Source: Lentibacillus sediminis
GTDB taxonomy: Bacteria > Bacillota > Bacilli > Bacillales > Amphibacillaceae
DNA length: 64,000 bases
NCBI RefSeq assembly: GCF_002763455.1
Contig: NZ_NIXK01000009.1
Coordinates: 1-64,000 of the forward strand
Reading direction: 5' to 3'
The position numbers and the translations under genes were made by a program. Of this stretch, positions 18,839-29,969 are shown piece after piece; positions within the stretch are counted from its first letter, which is position 1, and every line of letters starts with the position of its first letter. The notes under the pieces were generated by a model. It did no database searches. It was not told the DNA's origin and saw only the letters and a list, made by a program, of their open reading frames with translations.

Positions 18839-19531
18839 ATGGCAAAAAGAGGTAAAAAGCATCAAGAAGCCGTCAAGCTTGTTGATCGCTCCAAACAATA
18901 TGAAGTATCAGAAGCAGTTGCCTTGGCAAAAGAAGCTGCCAAAGCAAATTTTGATGAAACAGTAGAGGCTGCATTCCGCTTGGGCGTTGACCCGAAAAAA
19001 GCGGACCAGCAAATCCGCGGGGCGCATGTATTGCCGCACGGAACCGGGAAAACCCAGCGCGTTCTGGTATTTGCCAAAGGCGATAAAGCGAAGGAAGCAG
19101 AAGCAGCCGGAGCGGATTATGTCGGAGAGTCCGACTACATCGATCAAATCAACAAAGGCTGGTTTGAATTTGATGTCGTTGTTGCGACACCGGACATGAT
19201 GGCAGAAGTCGGAAAACTTGGCCGTGTCCTCGGACCAAAAGGCTTGATGCCGAATCCGAAAACCGGAACAGTGACATTCGAAGTGGAGAAAGCCGTACAG
19301 GATATCAAAGCTGGTAAAGTCGAGTATCGTGTCGACAAATCTGCTAATATCCATGTGCCAATCGGAAAGCTTTCGTTTGATAACGACAAGCTAATCGAGA
19401 ACTTCAATTCGATTACTGACCAGCTTGTAAAAGTAAAACCGCAAAGCTCCAAAGGCGTTTACTTGAAAAATGTTTCGATCGCTTCCACGATGGGACCTGG
19501 AATCCGAGTGGACGTTTCCAGCTTCCGCTAA
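18839..19531 (+). CDS. rplA: Ribosomal protein L1
   Basis: L1 forms the mobile L1 stalk that moves E-site tRNA and often represses its own mRNA. The 230-residue protein has normal two-domain length, with the signature [20 protein letters not shown] near 125 and [18 protein letters not shown]. The ATG follows AAGGAGGATTTAAACA. It is 178 bp past rplK, with a terminator and an uncharacterised leader between them. Confidence 0.98.
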   Translation: MAKRGKKHQEAVKLVDRSKQYEVSEAVALAKEAAKANFDETVEAAFRLGVDPKKADQQIRGAHVLPHGTGKTQRVLVFAKGDKAKEAEAAGADYVGESDYIDQINKGWFEFDVVVATPDMMAEVGKLGRVLGPKGLMPNPKTGTVTFEVEKAVQDIKAGKVEYRVDKSANIHVPIGKLSFDNDKLIENFNSITDQLVKVKPQSSKGVYLKNVSIASTMGPGIRVDVSSFR

Positions 19532-19539
19532 GCCGGGTG

Positions 19540-19568
19540 TTGACATAGCTGAACCAATCGGATATAAT
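19540..19568 (+). promoter_or_regulatory. Sigma-A promoter of rplJ-rplL
   Basis: A consensus promoter: TTGACA (19540-19545), 17 bp, TATAAT (19563-19568). Confidence 0.92.
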
Positions 19569-19574
19569 GAGTCT

Positions 19575-19721
19575 CGTTGTAAATAAAAATACGTTGTACC
19601 GTAGACAGCAGGAGCGACATGTCGCTTAATGGCCTGCCGAGGTGTTTTTAAAGCATATCAAACAATTCTTATGTCCGGATTGTCTGTGTGAAAAGCCTCC
19701 ATGTCTCGTGGGGGCTTTTTT
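19575..19721 (+). ncRNA. L10 leader (autoregulatory rplJ leader)
   Basis: The roughly 150-nt leader from the rplJ promoter ends in an intrinsic terminator, AAAAGCCTCC/GGGGGCTTTTTT (19691-19721). Position and layout match the Firmicute L10 leader, in which the L10-L12 complex binds the kink region upstream and promotes termination. Confidence 0.85.
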
Positions 19722-19780
19722 CATGGCATCCGACGGTGAATAGGAAACGGTATAATGAATGTCAATTAGGAGGTGGAAGA

Positions 19781-20284
19781 ATGTCCAATATTATCGAGCA
19801 GAAGAAACAAGTGGTCGAGGAGATCACGGATAAATTTCGTCAAAGCCAGACAACCCTGATTGTAGACTATCGCGGGTTGGATGTGGCGGAAGTAACAGAA
19901 TTGCGCAAAGAACTTCGCGAGGCCGGCATTGATTTTAAAGTGTACAAAAACACCATGACACGCCGCGCTGTGGAGAACGTGGAATTGACTGACCTCAACG
20001 AGCTGTTGACAGGACCGAATGCGGTAGCCTTCAGTAATGACGATGTTGTCGCACCGGCACGAATTCTGAACGACTTTGCGAAAAAGCATGATGCACTGGA
20101 AATTAAAGGCGGAGTCATCGAAGGCCGTGTTGCCAGCCTGGATGAGATCAAAGAGCTTGCAACTCTTCCGGATTACGAAGGTATGGTATCCATGCTTCTC
20201 AGCGTGCTGCAGGCACCTATCCGCAACTTTGCTTATGCTGCAAAATCTGTGGCTGATCAAAAAGAAGAACAACAAGGCGCATAA
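19781..20284 (+). CDS. rplJ: Ribosomal protein L10
   Basis: L10 anchors L7/L12 dimers at the stalk base. The 167-residue protein begins [19 protein letters not shown] and carries [20 protein letters not shown] and [12 protein letters not shown]. The C-terminal helix (about 135-167) binds L12 dimers. I start at the ATG behind TTAGGAGGTGG; an upstream in-frame ATG at 19688 lies inside the leader. It is expressed with rplL. Confidence 0.97.
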   Translation: MSNIIEQKKQVVEEITDKFRQSQTTLIVDYRGLDVAEVTELRKELREAGIDFKVYKNTMTRRAVENVELTDLNELLTGPNAVAFSNDDVVAPARILNDFAKKHDALEIKGGVIEGRVASLDEIKELATLPDYEGMVSMLLSVLQAPIRNFAYAAKSVADQKEEQQGA

Positions 20285-20339
20285 ATCTCGTGCGGGATAT
20301 GCGTAATCATAAATAAAACCATTTAGGAGGATTTAAATC

Positions 20340-20705
20340 ATGACGAACCAAGAAATGATCGACGCGATCAAAGAAATGTCCGTTCTTGAACTGAACGACT
20401 TAGTAAAAGCTATTGAAGAAGAATTCGGTGTAACTGCTGCTGCACCAGTTGCTGTTGCAGGCGGAGGCGGCGGAGAAGACGCTGCTGAAGAGCAAACCGA
20501 ATTTGATGTAGTACTGACTGGCGCTGGAGATTCTAAAATCAAAGTGGTTAAAGCAGTACGCGAAATCACTGGTCTTGGCCTGAAAGACGCGAAAGATGTA
20601 GTTGACAATGCGCCGAAAGCAGTGAAAGAAGGCATCGCCAAAGAAGAAGCTGAAGAAATCAAAGGCAAACTTGAAGAAGTAGGCGCTTCTGTAGAAGTAA
20701 AATAA
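20340..20705 (+). CDS. rplL: Ribosomal protein L7/L12
   Basis: L7/L12 recruits translational GTPases. The 121-residue protein has an N-terminal dimer domain and an Ala/Gly-rich hinge ([19 protein letters not shown] near 35-53). The C-terminal domain contains [20 protein letters not shown]. It is very acidic, with strongly biased codons typical of high expression. The ATG follows TTAGGAGGATTTAAATC. Confidence 0.98.
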   Translation: MTNQEMIDAIKEMSVLELNDLVKAIEEEFGVTAAAPVAVAGGGGGEDAAEEQTEFDVVLTGAGDSKIKVVKAVREITGLGLKDAKDVVDNAPKAVKEGIAKEEAEEIKGKLEEVGASVEVK

Positions 20706-20720
20706 TTAAAGCAATTCCAT

Positions 20721-20750
20721 GAAAGCTCGTCGTCCTGCGGCGGGCTTTCT
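20721..20750 (+). terminator. Terminator-like hairpin after rplL
   Basis: GAAAGCTCGTCG (20721-20732) and CGGCGGGCTTTC (20738-20749) pair around a 5-nt loop. The following T run is short. Confidence 0.65.
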
Positions 20751-20788
20751 GTGATGTTGTGAGTGGAATGAAAAATGTGACTCGGCCT

Positions 20789-20910
20789 ACCGCTGCGGAA
20801 ATACCCTTCGCTTTCCGCGGGAAGCTGCCGAGCCCCCTTGTGCTGGCGCACGGCGGGGTCTCGCCTAGGCTTTTCTTCCCGCAGGAGTCTACGGGTATTT
20901 CCTTCGCTAG
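20789..20910 (+). repeat. Palindromic repeat R1, copy 5 (forward)
   Basis: A full-length copy with outer arms GGAAATACCC and GGGTATTTCC. The interior is almost identical to copy 1. It is paired with inverted copy 6 about 110 bp downstream. Confidence 0.92.
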
Positions 20911-21021
20911 GGGTGTGCTTTTTAAGTTCAACGCACCTAGTTCTGTTTAATTAAGAAACAACAGCCGTAGATCAACCATCAAGAAAGCAGGCAACTTTTA
21001 TTTGATTTTAAAGAACACACC

Positions 21022-21144
21022 ACCAGCGGAGAAAATACATGGAGACTCCTGCGGGAGGAAAGGCATAGGTGAGACCCGCAGTGCGATAGCGCAAGGGGCT
21101 CACCAGCCTCCCGCGGAAAGCGGAATGTATTTCCGTAGCGGTAG
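21022..21144 (-). repeat. Palindromic repeat R1, copy 6 (reverse)
   Basis: An inverted copy: GGAGACTCCTGCGGGAGG, GGTGAGACCCGC, GGGGCTCACCAGCC and TCCCGCGGAAAGCGG. The outer arms AAATACAT and ATGTATTT are complementary. With copy 5 it fills most of the 504-bp rplL-methyltransferase gap. Confidence 0.92.
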
Positions 21145-21209
21145 GTTATGTCTCATACCTTTTAAAACAGCTTTCTCCTAAAATCACTCTATGAAAAGCA
21201 GGTGCCCAA

Positions 21210-21812
21210 ATGGCTGATCATTACTTTTCTCAAACACCTCAATCCGAACGCTCGCCGAAGACATGGCAATACCGATTGCGCGGAACTATGTATACATTCA
21301 CCAGTGATGTCGGGGTGTTTTCCAAAAATGAAGTTGACTTTGGGTCCCGGCTGCTGATTGAAGAATTCACCGAACCGGAGAAAGCTGGTGATTTTTTGGA
21401 CTTGGGCTGCGGCTATGGACCGATCGGCATTGCGCTGGCAGACCATTACCCTGAGCGGCATATTGTCATGAGCGATGTGAACGAGCGGGCATTGGAATTG
21501 TCTAAAGAAAACGCAGCGCACAACCACGTCGAGAATGTCGCCATTTTACAGAGTGACCGCTTTGCTCAGTTGGAGAATCGCTCATTCGCTGCCATCATTA
21601 CCAACCCGCCGATCCGTGCAGGAAAGCAAGTGGTTCATCAGATGTTTGAGGAATCTGCTAAAAGCCTGAAATCGGGCGGCGAACTATGGGTGGTCATTCA
21701 AAAGAAACAAGGGGCACCATCAGCAAAAAAGAAATTGGAATCGTTGTTTACCGAGGTGGACACAGTGGCCAGGGACAAAAGATATTATATCTTTAAAGCT
21801 GTTAATGTTTGA
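21210..21812 (+). CDS. Class I SAM-dependent methyltransferase (YbxB/RsmC-like)
   Basis: The 200-residue protein has the SAM-binding motif I DLGCGYGPIGIALA near 62-75 and the NPPIRAGK (NPPY-type) motif near 131, typical of N2-guanine rRNA methyltransferases of the RsmC/RlmG group. It occupies the place of B. subtilis ybxB between rplL and rpoB. Its RNA target is not known from sequence. The SD is weak: AAAGCAGG. Confidence 0.9.
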   Translation: MADHYFSQTPQSERSPKTWQYRLRGTMYTFTSDVGVFSKNEVDFGSRLLIEEFTEPEKAGDFLDLGCGYGPIGIALADHYPERHIVMSDVNERALELSKENAAHNHVENVAILQSDRFAQLENRSFAAIITNPPIRAGKQVVHQMFEESAKSLKSGGELWVVIQKKQGAPSAKKKLESLFTEVDTVARDKRYYIFKAVNV

Positions 21813-21837
21813 CCCGCTCATCACGCTGTGATATGAT
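21809..21837 (+). promoter_or_regulatory. Sigma-A promoter of rpoB-rpoC
   Basis: TTGACC (21809-21814) and TATGAT (21832-21837) are 17 bp apart, overlapping the methyltransferase stop codon. It leaves a leader of about 420 nt before rpoB. Confidence 0.78.
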
Positions 21838-22264
21838 AGGTAAATGCTAAGATGAGGATTCTTTTGTCAAGAGGAATTTTGATTTAATTAAAAGGTATAT
21901 ATTGCCGGTAATTGGAGACACTGATAGAATTGAGGATTCACCCATCATGCGCACTTTTAGCGCGGGTGTTTTAAAAAGAAGAGTCTCCTTGTTTTTTGAG
22001 CAGTTAAGAAAGCCTATTTTTCTTGCTGTAAAGAAATTCTGGCGACAAGCCGGTTTTTTCATGCAATACCCTCTAAAATCCGCCGAAAAACCTGCAATCT
22101 ATTTCCGGTTACAGGTTTACTTCAGGCTGTTATAACAGCAGTCCCCGAGCGGGTTAATCATTCAATTGGAAAAACCATGCTGATATCCTCAGCAGCGTTT
22201 TTCTTCATATATATTCATTTCAGCACAAACATCTACAAAATGCTTGTTTTAAGGGGTGAAGCAG
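21838..22264 (+). other. Long untranslated leader of rpoB
   Basis: I see no gene here. The leader is AT-rich with several weak hairpins, for example AACCTG/CAGGTT around 22089-22117 and a short stem before TTTTTT near 22045-22065. It could host attenuation, but no named leader class was recognised. Confidence 0.45.
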
Positions 22265-25200
22265 TTGACAGGTCAACTAGTTCAATATGGACGGCACCGC
22301 CAGCGCAGAAGCTATGCGCGTATCAGCGAAGTTTTAGAGCTGCCAAATCTGATCGAAATTCAAACCGCTTCCTATCAGTGGTTCCTGGAAGAAGGTTTGC
22401 GGGAAATGTTTAAAGACATTTCTCCGATTGAGGATTTTACAGGGAATCTATCACTGGAATTCGTCGATTACTCACTGGGTGAGCCCAAATATCCTGTGGA
22501 TGAGGCCAAATCCAGAGACGTAACGTATAATGCTCCGCTTCAGGTAAAGGTTCGTTTGATCAATAACGAAACCGGTGAAGTAAAAGAGCAGGAAGTATTT
22601 ATGGGAGATTTCCCGCTAATGACAGATACTGGAACGTTTATCATAAATGGGGCAGAGCGCGTTATCGTGTCCCAGCTTGTGCGTTCACCAAGTGTCTATT
22701 TTAATGAGAAAATGGATAAAAACGGCAAGCGCGGCGTGACCGCAACTGTGATCCCGAACCGCGGTGCGTGGCTGGAATTCGAAACAGATGCAAAAGATGT
22801 AGCTTACGTGCGCATTGACCGCACACGCAAATTGCCGATTACCGTGCTGTTAAGGGCACTTGGTTTTGGCACAGATCAGGAGATTATGGACCTGATCGGC
22901 GAGAACGAGTACTTGAAAAATACATTGGATAAAGATAACACAGAAACATCGGAGAAGGCGCTTCTGGAAATCTATGAGCGTCTGCGCCCCGGTGAGCCTC
23001 CGACCGTAGATAATGCGAAGAGCCTGCTGGTCTCCCGCTTCTTTGATCCGAAGCGTTATGATCTTGCCCGTGTCGGCCGCTACAAAATGAATAAAAAGCT
23101 GCACCTTAAAAACCGCTTGTTCAATCAGGTGCTGGCCGAGACAGTGGTCGATGAGGAAACAGGCGAAGTATTAGCGCAAAAAGGACAAAAATTAGAACGC
23201 AAGCTGTTAAATAAAATTATCCCATATATGGAAAAACAGGAAGATGCCTTGGGTGCGCGCACCCTTGACCCGCAAGATGGTGTATTGGAAGAGCCGATTC
23301 ACCTGCAGTCGGTTAAAATCATTGACCCGACAGACCCTGAGGGTGAGCGCGAACTGACCGTTATTGGGAACAGCAATGTCGAGCGGGATGTGAAATACAT
23401 TACGCCGGCTGATATTCTGTCATCTGTCAGCTATTTCTTCAACCTGCTTCATGAAGTGGGAGGAACGGACGATATTGACCACTTGGGCAACCGCCGTCTG
23501 CGTTCGGTTGGCGAATTGCTGCAGAACCAGTTCCGCATTGGTCTGTCCCGGATGGAGCGTGTGGTGCGGGAAAGGATGTCGATTCAGGACACATCGAGCA
23601 TTACGCCACAGCAATTAATCAATATCCGGCCGGTAATTGCATCGATTAAAGAGTTCTTTGGCAGTTCCCAGCTCTCCCAGTTTATGGACCAGACCAATCC
23701 ATTGGCGGAGCTGACGCATAAACGCAGGCTGTCTGCGCTCGGACCGGGTGGTCTGACTCGGGAGCGCGCCGGTTTCGAAGTGCGTGACGTGCACTATTCC
23801 CACTACGGGCGCATGTGTCCGATTGAAACGCCGGAGGGGCCGAATATCGGGCTGATCAACTCCTTGTCCAGCTATGCGAGGGTGAATGAGTTCGGCTTTA
23901 TTGAAACACCTTACCGCCGGGTTGATCATGAAACAGGAAAAGTCACTGCGACGATCGATTACTTGACGGCTGACGAAGAGGATAATTATGTCGTGGCCCA
24001 GGCCAACGCCAAACTGAATGAGGATGGTACATTCCGCGACGAGGAAGTTATTGCCCGTTTCCGCGGAGATAACACCGTCGTAAAGCGGGAACAGCTCGAT
24101 TACATGGACGTATCACCGAAACAGGTGGTGTCCGCTGCAACTGCGTGCATCCCATTTTTGGAAAACGATGACTCCAACCGTGCATTGATGGGTGCCAACA
24201 TGCAGCGTCAGGCTGTTCCGCTGATGCAGCCGAGGGCGCCGATTGTCGGAACAGGCATGGAATATGTGAACGGGAAAGATTCCGGTGCGGCGATCATTTG
24301 CCGCAATGAAGGAATTGTCGAGCGGGTGGAAGCGAAAGAAGTCCATATCCGCCGCATTTCCGAAGTGGACGGAAAAGAAGTAGAGGGAGATATCGACCGC
24401 TACACCTTGCAGAAATATATCCGTTCCAACCAGGGAACCTGTTACAACCAGCGTCCGATTGTCAGTCAAGGCGACCGGGTAACGAAAGGCGAAGTACTGG
24501 CAGACGGACCTTCCATGGAAGACGGCGAACTGGCACTTGGCCAAAATGTGCTTGTCGGCTTCATGACATGGGAAGGCTACAACTATGAAGATGCGATCAT
24601 CATGAGCGAACGGCTTGTGAAAGATGATGTTTATACTTCCATTCATATTGAAGAATACGAATCCGAAGCTCGTGATACGAAGCTTGGACCGGAAGAAATC
24701 ACCAGAGATATTCCAAATGTCGGGGAAGATGCGCTGAAGAACCTCAATGAGGAAGGAATAATCCGTGTCGGCGCAGAAGTGACCGATGGTGATATTTTAG
24801 TAGGTAAAGTGACACCAAAAGGTGTTACCGAATTATCTGCAGAAGAGCGCCTGCTCCATGCAATTTTCGGCGAAAAGGCCCGTGAAGTCCGCGATACCTC
24901 GCTTCGTGTGCCGCATGGCGCCGGGGGGATCGTACTGGATGTGAAAATCTTTAACCGGGAAGACGGAGATGAACTGCCTCCTGGTGTCAATCAGCTGGTC
25001 CGTGCCTATATCGTGCAAAAGCGTAAGATCAACGAGGGCGACAAAATGGCCGGCCGCCACGGGAACAAAGGGGTTATCTCCAAAATCCTGCCGGAAGAGG
25101 ATATGCCTTATTTGCCAGATGGCACGCCAATCGATATTATGCTCAACCCGCTTGGTGTACCGTCACGGATGAATATCGGACAGGTATTTGAAATGCATCT

Positions 25201-25801
25201 GGGAATGGCTGCCCGCCAGCTGGGTCTGCATGTAGCGACTCCGGTATTTGACGGAGCCAGAGAAGAAGATGTATGGGAAACCCTGCAAGAAGCAGGGATG
25301 TCCCGCGACGCCAAATCCATTCTCTATGACGGAAGAAGCGGAGAACCATTTGATAACCGTGTGTCTGTCGGTGTCATGTATATGATTAAGCTGTCACACA
25401 TGGTTGATGATAAATTGCACGCCCGTTCTACTGGTCCTTATTCCCTTGTTACGCAGCAGCCGCTTGGCGGTAAAGCGCAATTTGGCGGACAGCGTTTCGG
25501 GGAAATGGAGGTTTGGGCACTGGAAGCTTATGGCGCAGCCTACACGCTCCAGGAGATCCTGACCGTGAAATCCGATGATGTTGTCGGCAGGGTGAGAACC
25601 TATGAATCCATTGTCAAAGGCGACAATGTCCCTGAGCCTGGAGTTCCGGAATCCTTCAAAGTACTGATTAAAGAGCTTCAGAGTCTGGGGATGGACGTTA
25701 AAATGCTTTCCAGTGACGAGCAGGAAATTGATATGCGCGAACTGGAAGAAGAGGACACACAAGCCGCAAGCAAGCTGAACGTAGAAGTCGGAGAAAATTA
25801 A
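22265..25801 (+). CDS. rpoB: RNA polymerase beta subunit
   Basis: RpoB is the catalytic core subunit that holds the rifampicin pocket. It has about 1178 residues, standard for Bacillaceae. It begins (M)[18 protein letters not shown] from a TTG start behind AAGGGGTGAAG, as in B. subtilis. The pocket segment ([20 protein letters not shown] and [18 protein letters not shown], about residues 460-510) looks wild type. Conserved [13 protein letters not shown] and [13 protein letters not shown] are present. rpoC follows after a hairpin. Confidence 0.98.
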   Translation: MTGQLVQYGRHRQRRSYARISEVLELPNLIEIQTASYQWFLEEGLREMFKDISPIEDFTGNLSLEFVDYSLGEPKYPVDEAKSRDVTYNAPLQVKVRLINNETGEVKEQEVFMGDFPLMTDTGTFIINGAERVIVSQLVRSPSVYFNEKMDKNGKRGVTATVIPNRGAWLEFETDAKDVAYVRIDRTRKLPITVLLRALGFGTDQEIMDLIGENEYLKNTLDKDNTETSEKALLEIYERLRPGEPPTVDNAKSLLVSRFFDPKRYDLARVGRYKMNKKLHLKNRLFNQVLAETVVDEETGEVLAQKGQKLERKLLNKIIPYMEKQEDALGARTLDPQDGVLEEPIHLQSVKIIDPTDPEGERELTVIGNSNVERDVKYITPADILSSVSYFFNLLHEVGGTDDIDHLGNRRLRSVGELLQNQFRIGLSRMERVVRERMSIQDTSSITPQQLINIRPVIASIKEFFGSSQLSQFMDQTNPLAELTHKRRLSALGPGGLTRERAGFEVRDVHYSHYGRMCPIETPEGPNIGLINSLSSYARVNEFGFIETPYRRVDHETGKVTATIDYLTADEEDNYVVAQANAKLNEDGTFRDEEVIARFRGDNTVVKREQLDYMDVSPKQVVSAATACIPFLENDDSNRALMGANMQRQAVPLMQPRAPIVGTGMEYVNGKDSGAAIICRNEGIVERVEAKEVHIRRISEVDGKEVEGDIDRYTLQKYIRSNQGTCYNQRPIVSQGDRVTKGEVLADGPSMEDGELALGQNVLVGFMTWEGYNYEDAIIMSERLVKDDVYTSIHIEEYESEARDTKLGPEEITRDIPNVGEDALKNLNEEGIIRVGAEVTDGDILVGKVTPKGVTELSAEERLLHAIFGEKAREVRDTSLRVPHGAGGIVLDVKIFNREDGDELPPGVNQLVRAYIVQKRKINEGDKMAGRHGNKGVISKILPEEDMPYLPDGTPIDIMLNPLGVPSRMNIGQVFEMHLGMAARQLGLHVATPVFDGAREEDVWETLQEAGMSRDAKSILYDGRSGEPFDNRVSVGVMYMIKLSHMVDDKLHARSTGPYSLVTQQPLGGKAQFGGQRFGEMEVWALEAYGAAYTLQEILTVKSDDVVGRVRTYESIVKGDNVPEPGVPESFKVLIKELQSLGMDVKMLSSDEQEIDMRELEEEDTQAASKLNVEVGEN

Positions 25802-25808
25802 AGCATGT

Positions 25809-25848
25809 TGGAAGACAGGCGCTCAAGAGTGCCGTCTTCCAGCTTTTT
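25809..25848 (+). terminator. Terminator-like hairpin between rpoB and rpoC
   Basis: TGGAAGAC-AGGC (25809-25820) pairs with GCC-GTCTTCCA (about 25831-25841), followed by CTTTTT. It is only 8 nt after the rpoB stop, in what is normally one transcription unit. Confidence 0.7.
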
Positions 25849-25875
25849 AAAGCAGATAAGGGAGTTTACCTTTTC

Positions 25876-25935
25876 TTATCCTGTATAAATGCAAGAAGGC
25901 CGCACGGCTACAGCTTGGCGACAAGTCAAGTTTCG
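25876..25935 (+). repeat. Dispersed repeat, TATCCTRTATAARTGC family
   Basis: TTATCCTGTATAAATGC (25876-25892) is followed by CTTGGCGACAAGTCAAGTTT (25913-25932). It resembles 190-235 and 6313-6372. It lies within the rpoB-rpoC gap. Confidence 0.5.
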
Positions 25936-25991
25936 TAACATCTCAGGCATTCCAGAGGTAAAACTGTACACTTGAAAGGGAGGAAGGCCCC

Positions 25992-28900
25992 TTGCTAGAT
26001 GTAAATAACTTTGAGTATATGAAAATCGGTTTGGCTTCATCCGAAAAGATCCGTTCCTGGTCTCACGGTGAGGTGAAAAAGCCGGAAACCATTAACTACC
26101 GCACCTTGAAGCCGGAAAAAGACGGCTTGTTCTGTGAACGCATTTTCGGTCCGCAAAAAGACTGGGAGTGCCACTGCGGGAAATACAAGCGCGTGCGCTA
26201 CAAAGGCGTTGTCTGTGACCGCTGCGGCGTGGAAGTAACCAAGTCCAAAGTCCGCCGGGAACGCATGGGTCATATTGAACTGGCGGCACCTGTTTCCCAT
26301 ATTTGGTATTTCAAAGGCATTCCGAGCCGTATGGGTCTGGTGCTCGACATGTCACCGCGTGCGCTTGAGGAAGTCATCTATTTTGCGGCATACATTGTCA
26401 CCGAATCAGGGGATACCCCGCTGGAGAAAAAACAGCTGCTCTCCGAGAAGGAATACCGTGCCTACTATGATAAGTACGGCAAATCCTTTAAAGCGCAAAT
26501 GGGAGCAGAGGCTATCCGCAAGCTTCTTCAGGATATTGACCTGGAAAAAGAAGTGGATGCACTCCGGGAAGAACTGAAAACCGCACATGGCCAGCGGAGA
26601 ACCCGGGCCATCAAGCGGCTGGAAGTCATTGAATCCTTCCGTAATTCAGGAAATGAATCGAATTGGATGGTTTTGGATGTATTGCCGGTCATTCCACCGG
26701 AGATTCGCCCAATGGTACAGCTCGATGGCGGGCGTTTTGCAACGTCAGACCTAAATGATCTGTACCGTCGTGTGATCAACCGAAATAACCGTCTGAAACG
26801 GCTCCTGGATCTCGGCGCACCAAGCATTATTGTGCAAAACGAAAAACGGATGCTGCAAGAGGCAGTCGATGCCTTAATCGATAATGGACGCCGCGGCCGT
26901 CCGGTTACCGGACCCGGCAATCGTCCATTAAAATCCCTTTCCCATATGCTTAAGGGTAAGCAGGGACGTTTCCGTCAGAATCTGCTCGGTAAACGGGTGG
27001 ACTATTCCGGACGCTCTGTTATCGTTGTCGGTCCGCATTTGAAAATGTACCAATGCGGCCTGCCGAGAGAAATGGCACTGGAGCTGTTTAAGCCATTTGT
27101 CATGAAAGAGCTGGTGGCACGAGGCATTGCGCACAATATTAAATCAGCAAAACGAAAAATTGAACGGGTTCATCCCGATGTCTGGGATGTGCTGGAGGAT
27201 GTCATTAAAGAACATCCAGTGCTCTTAAACCGTGCACCAACCCTGCACCGTCTTGGCATTCAGGCGTTTGAGCCAACACTGGTTGAAGGCCGGGCGATTC
27301 GCCTGCACCCGCTTGTATGTACAGCATACAACGCGGACTTTGACGGGGACCAAATGGCGGTCCACGTACCGCTGTCCGCCGAAGCTCAAGCAGAAGCGCG
27401 TGTCTTGATGCTTGCTGCTCAAAACATTTTGAATCCAAAAGACGGCAAGCCAGTCGTCACCCCGTCCCAGGATATGGTTTTAGGAAACTATTACCTGACA
27501 ATGGAACGGGAAGGCGCAGTAGGAGAAGGCGCTGTTTTCAAAGACATTAATGAAGCACTGCTTTCCTACCAGAATGGGTTTGTTCATTTGCATACAAGGA
27601 TTGCCGTCCAGGCATCCAGTTTGGCTGGTAAATTTAATGAAGAGCAGCAGAATAAGCTGCTGCTGACGACTGTCGGGAAATTGATTTTCAATGAAATTCT
27701 GCCGGATTCGTTCCCGTATATTAATGAGCCTACACAGGACAATCTGGAAGTTAAAATTCCTGAAGTTTATTTTGTGGACTCCACGACTGAAGTGAAGAAG
27801 GAAATAGCGTCCCGTGAGATTGTGAAGCCATTTAAGAAAGGCTTTTTAGGGGACATTATCGCAGAAGTCTTTAAACGGTTCAAAATCAGTGAAACATCGA
27901 AAATGCTGGACCGCATGAAAGATCTCGGCTTCAGTTACTCCACCAAAGCCGGTATGACCGTCGGGGTTTCTGATATTGTCGTCCTTTCCGAGAAACAGAC
28001 GATTCTTGATGAGGCGCAGACGAAAGTGGATAACGTGCAGAAACAATTCCGCCGCGGTCTGATTACTGAAGAAGAGCGGTATGACCGTGTGATTGCTGTC
28101 TGGTCACAGGCAAAAGATACGATTCAGGATAAACTGATGGGTACCTTGAGCAATCGCAATCCGATCTTTATGATGAGTGATTCGGGTGCTCGTGGTAATG
28201 CGTCCAACTTTACCCAGCTTGCCGGTATGCGCGGTCTGATGGCCAACCCGGCTGGTAAGATTATTGAACTGCCGATTAAATCAAGCTTCCGTGAAGGTCT
28301 GACCGTATTGGAATACTTTATTTCCACCCACGGTGCGCGTAAAGGGCTTGCTGATACGGCGCTGAAAACAGCGGACTCCGGTTACTTGACCAGACGTCTT
28401 GTGGATGTTGCCCAAGATGTTATCGTAAGGGATCCGGACTGCGGCACCGACCGCGGTTTGACTGTATCGGCACTTAAGGATGGCAACGAGTTGATCGAGC
28501 CATTAATCGACCGCTTAATCGGCCGGACGGCATTCGAAAAAGTCACCCATCCGGAATCCGGCGAGACAATTGTCGAGGCTGACACGGTAATCAGTGAAGA
28601 TCAGGCAAAACAAATAGATGATGCAAACATTGAAAAAGTAATCATTCGCTCTGCCTTCACCTGCAATACGAAGCATGGTGTCTGTCAGAAATGTTATGGA
28701 CGCAATCTTGCTACCGGTGATGAAGTCGAAGTCGGTGAAGCAGTTGGCATTATCGCCGCCCAATCTATCGGTGAGCCTGGTACACAGCTGACCATGCGTA
28801 CTTTCCATACCGGCGGGGTTGCTGGAGATGACATCACCCAGGGTCTGCCGCGTATCCAGGAGATTTTTGAAGCGCGCAATCCGAAAGGGCAAGCGGTCAT

Positions 28901-29606
28901 TACGGAACTTTACGGTACAGTGAAAGAAATAAACGAAGTCAAGGACAGACAGGAGATCGTTGTCCAAGGCGACGTTGAGCAGCGTGCCTACACGGTTCCT
29001 TATAACGCCCGGATGAAAGTGGATGTCGGTGATGAAGTCATTGCCGGCCAAGCGCTGACAGAAGGCTCGGTGGATCCAAAAGAGCTACTCCGTGTTCAAG
29101 GCGTAGAAGGTGTGCAGCAATACCTGCTGCGTGAGGTACAGAAGGTTTACCGCATGCAAGGGGTGGAAATTGGTGACAAACACGTCGAAGTGATGGTCCG
29201 TCAGATGATGCGGAAAATCCGTGTGGTTGATGCGGGCGAGACCGATGTGCTGCCAGGTTCCCTCTTGGAGCTGCATCAATTCAGAGATGCCAACCATCAG
29301 GTGCTCAACAGCGGCGGGCAGCCGGCAACCGGAAAACCTGTCCTTCTTGGTATCACGAAGGCTTCTCTGGAAACCGACTCCTTCTTATCTGCGGCTTCCT
29401 TCCAGGAAACAACCCGTGTGCTCACGGACGCTGCGATTAAAGGAAAACGTGATGAACTGCTCGGGCTTAAAGAGAATGTCATTATCGGCAAACTCGTCCC
29501 AGCCGGCACAGGCATGCAGCGCTACCGCGATGTCGGAGCCACGCTTGATGAGCCAGCAGAAGAGACGGAAGAGGAAGAAATAGAAACATCCGAAACCGTG
29601 CAGTAG
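25992..29606 (+). CDS. rpoC: RNA polymerase beta' subunit
   Basis: RpoC carries the active-site magnesium. The 1204-residue protein starts from TTG after AAAGGGAGG and begins [20 protein letters not shown]. The zinc ribbon uses [20 protein letters not shown] (about 60-79). The catalytic [12 protein letters not shown] is near 447. The second zinc site is in [16 protein letters not shown], and the trigger-loop region [20 protein letters not shown] follows. The acidic C-terminal tail [10 protein letters not shown] is usual in the group. Confidence 0.98.
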   Translation: MLDVNNFEYMKIGLASSEKIRSWSHGEVKKPETINYRTLKPEKDGLFCERIFGPQKDWECHCGKYKRVRYKGVVCDRCGVEVTKSKVRRERMGHIELAAPVSHIWYFKGIPSRMGLVLDMSPRALEEVIYFAAYIVTESGDTPLEKKQLLSEKEYRAYYDKYGKSFKAQMGAEAIRKLLQDIDLEKEVDALREELKTAHGQRRTRAIKRLEVIESFRNSGNESNWMVLDVLPVIPPEIRPMVQLDGGRFATSDLNDLYRRVINRNNRLKRLLDLGAPSIIVQNEKRMLQEAVDALIDNGRRGRPVTGPGNRPLKSLSHMLKGKQGRFRQNLLGKRVDYSGRSVIVVGPHLKMYQCGLPREMALELFKPFVMKELVARGIAHNIKSAKRKIERVHPDVWDVLEDVIKEHPVLLNRAPTLHRLGIQAFEPTLVEGRAIRLHPLVCTAYNADFDGDQMAVHVPLSAEAQAEARVLMLAAQNILNPKDGKPVVTPSQDMVLGNYYLTMEREGAVGEGAVFKDINEALLSYQNGFVHLHTRIAVQASSLAGKFNEEQQNKLLLTTVGKLIFNEILPDSFPYINEPTQDNLEVKIPEVYFVDSTTEVKKEIASREIVKPFKKGFLGDIIAEVFKRFKISETSKMLDRMKDLGFSYSTKAGMTVGVSDIVVLSEKQTILDEAQTKVDNVQKQFRRGLITEEERYDRVIAVWSQAKDTIQDKLMGTLSNRNPIFMMSDSGARGNASNFTQLAGMRGLMANPAGKIIELPIKSSFREGLTVLEYFISTHGARKGLADTALKTADSGYLTRRLVDVAQDVIVRDPDCGTDRGLTVSALKDGNELIEPLIDRLIGRTAFEKVTHPESGETIVEADTVISEDQAKQIDDANIEKVIIRSAFTCNTKHGVCQKCYGRNLATGDEVEVGEAVGIIAAQSIGEPGTQLTMRTFHTGGVAGDDITQGLPRIQEIFEARNPKGQAVITELYGTVKEINEVKDRQEIVVQGDVEQRAYTVPYNARMKVDVGDEVIAGQALTEGSVDPKELLRVQGVEGVQQYLLREVQKVYRMQGVEIGDKHVEVMVRQMMRKIRVVDAGETDVLPGSLLELHQFRDANHQVLNSGGQPATGKPVLLGITKASLETDSFLSAASFQETTRVLTDAAIKGKRDELLGLKENVIIGKLVPAGTGMQRYRDVGATLDEPAEETEEEEIETSETVQ

Positions 29607-29644
29607 CAAGACGGGGACTGGATGAAAGAAACAAGTAATCCCAA

Positions 29645-29718
29645 GGAAGCACCGAAAAATTGATATTTTTTATATTGACATTAAAAATTGCCAGTGATAG
29701 AATATCAAAGGTGCTTCC
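29645..29718 (+). repeat. Bipartite inverted repeat enclosing the str-operon promoter
   Basis: GGAAGCACC (29645-29653) plus TTGATATT (29660-29667) are matched in inverse order by AATATCAA (29701-29708) plus GGTGCTTCC (29710-29718). The -35 and -10 elements lie between the arms. The right arm can alternatively pair with AAGCAC downstream (about 29736-29742). Confidence 0.8.
29675..29703 (+). promoter_or_regulatory. Sigma-A promoter of rpsL-rpsG-fusA-tuf
   Basis: TTGACA (29675-29680) and TAGAAT (29698-29703) are 17 bp apart, with an AT-rich spacer. About 260 nt of leader precede rpsL. An open frame crossing the leader has no coding character. Confidence 0.88.
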
Positions 29719-29969
29719 GATACTTGTTGCTTTTTTAAGCACATTCTTACGTCTTATGAAAAAGTATGACAAGTGGAACGAAACAAACACTGAAAGCAAA
29801 CCTTGCAGCAAAGTAAACACATTAGTTTTGGCGGGATTTTTTCCGCGAAAGCTCATTTTTTGCGTTAAGATGAACCACCTGGATATGTGGGTTTACAAAG
29901 CCAACCGAAACAGGGGATCAATAGCTTTCATTTTCACATGAATAAGGATAAAAGAAGGGAGGAAACATC

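Noticed and set aside
29660-29941. 93-codon open frame upstream of rpsL as a replacement for the L7Ae-like gene
   Set aside because: It overlaps the str promoter and has no L7Ae motifs.
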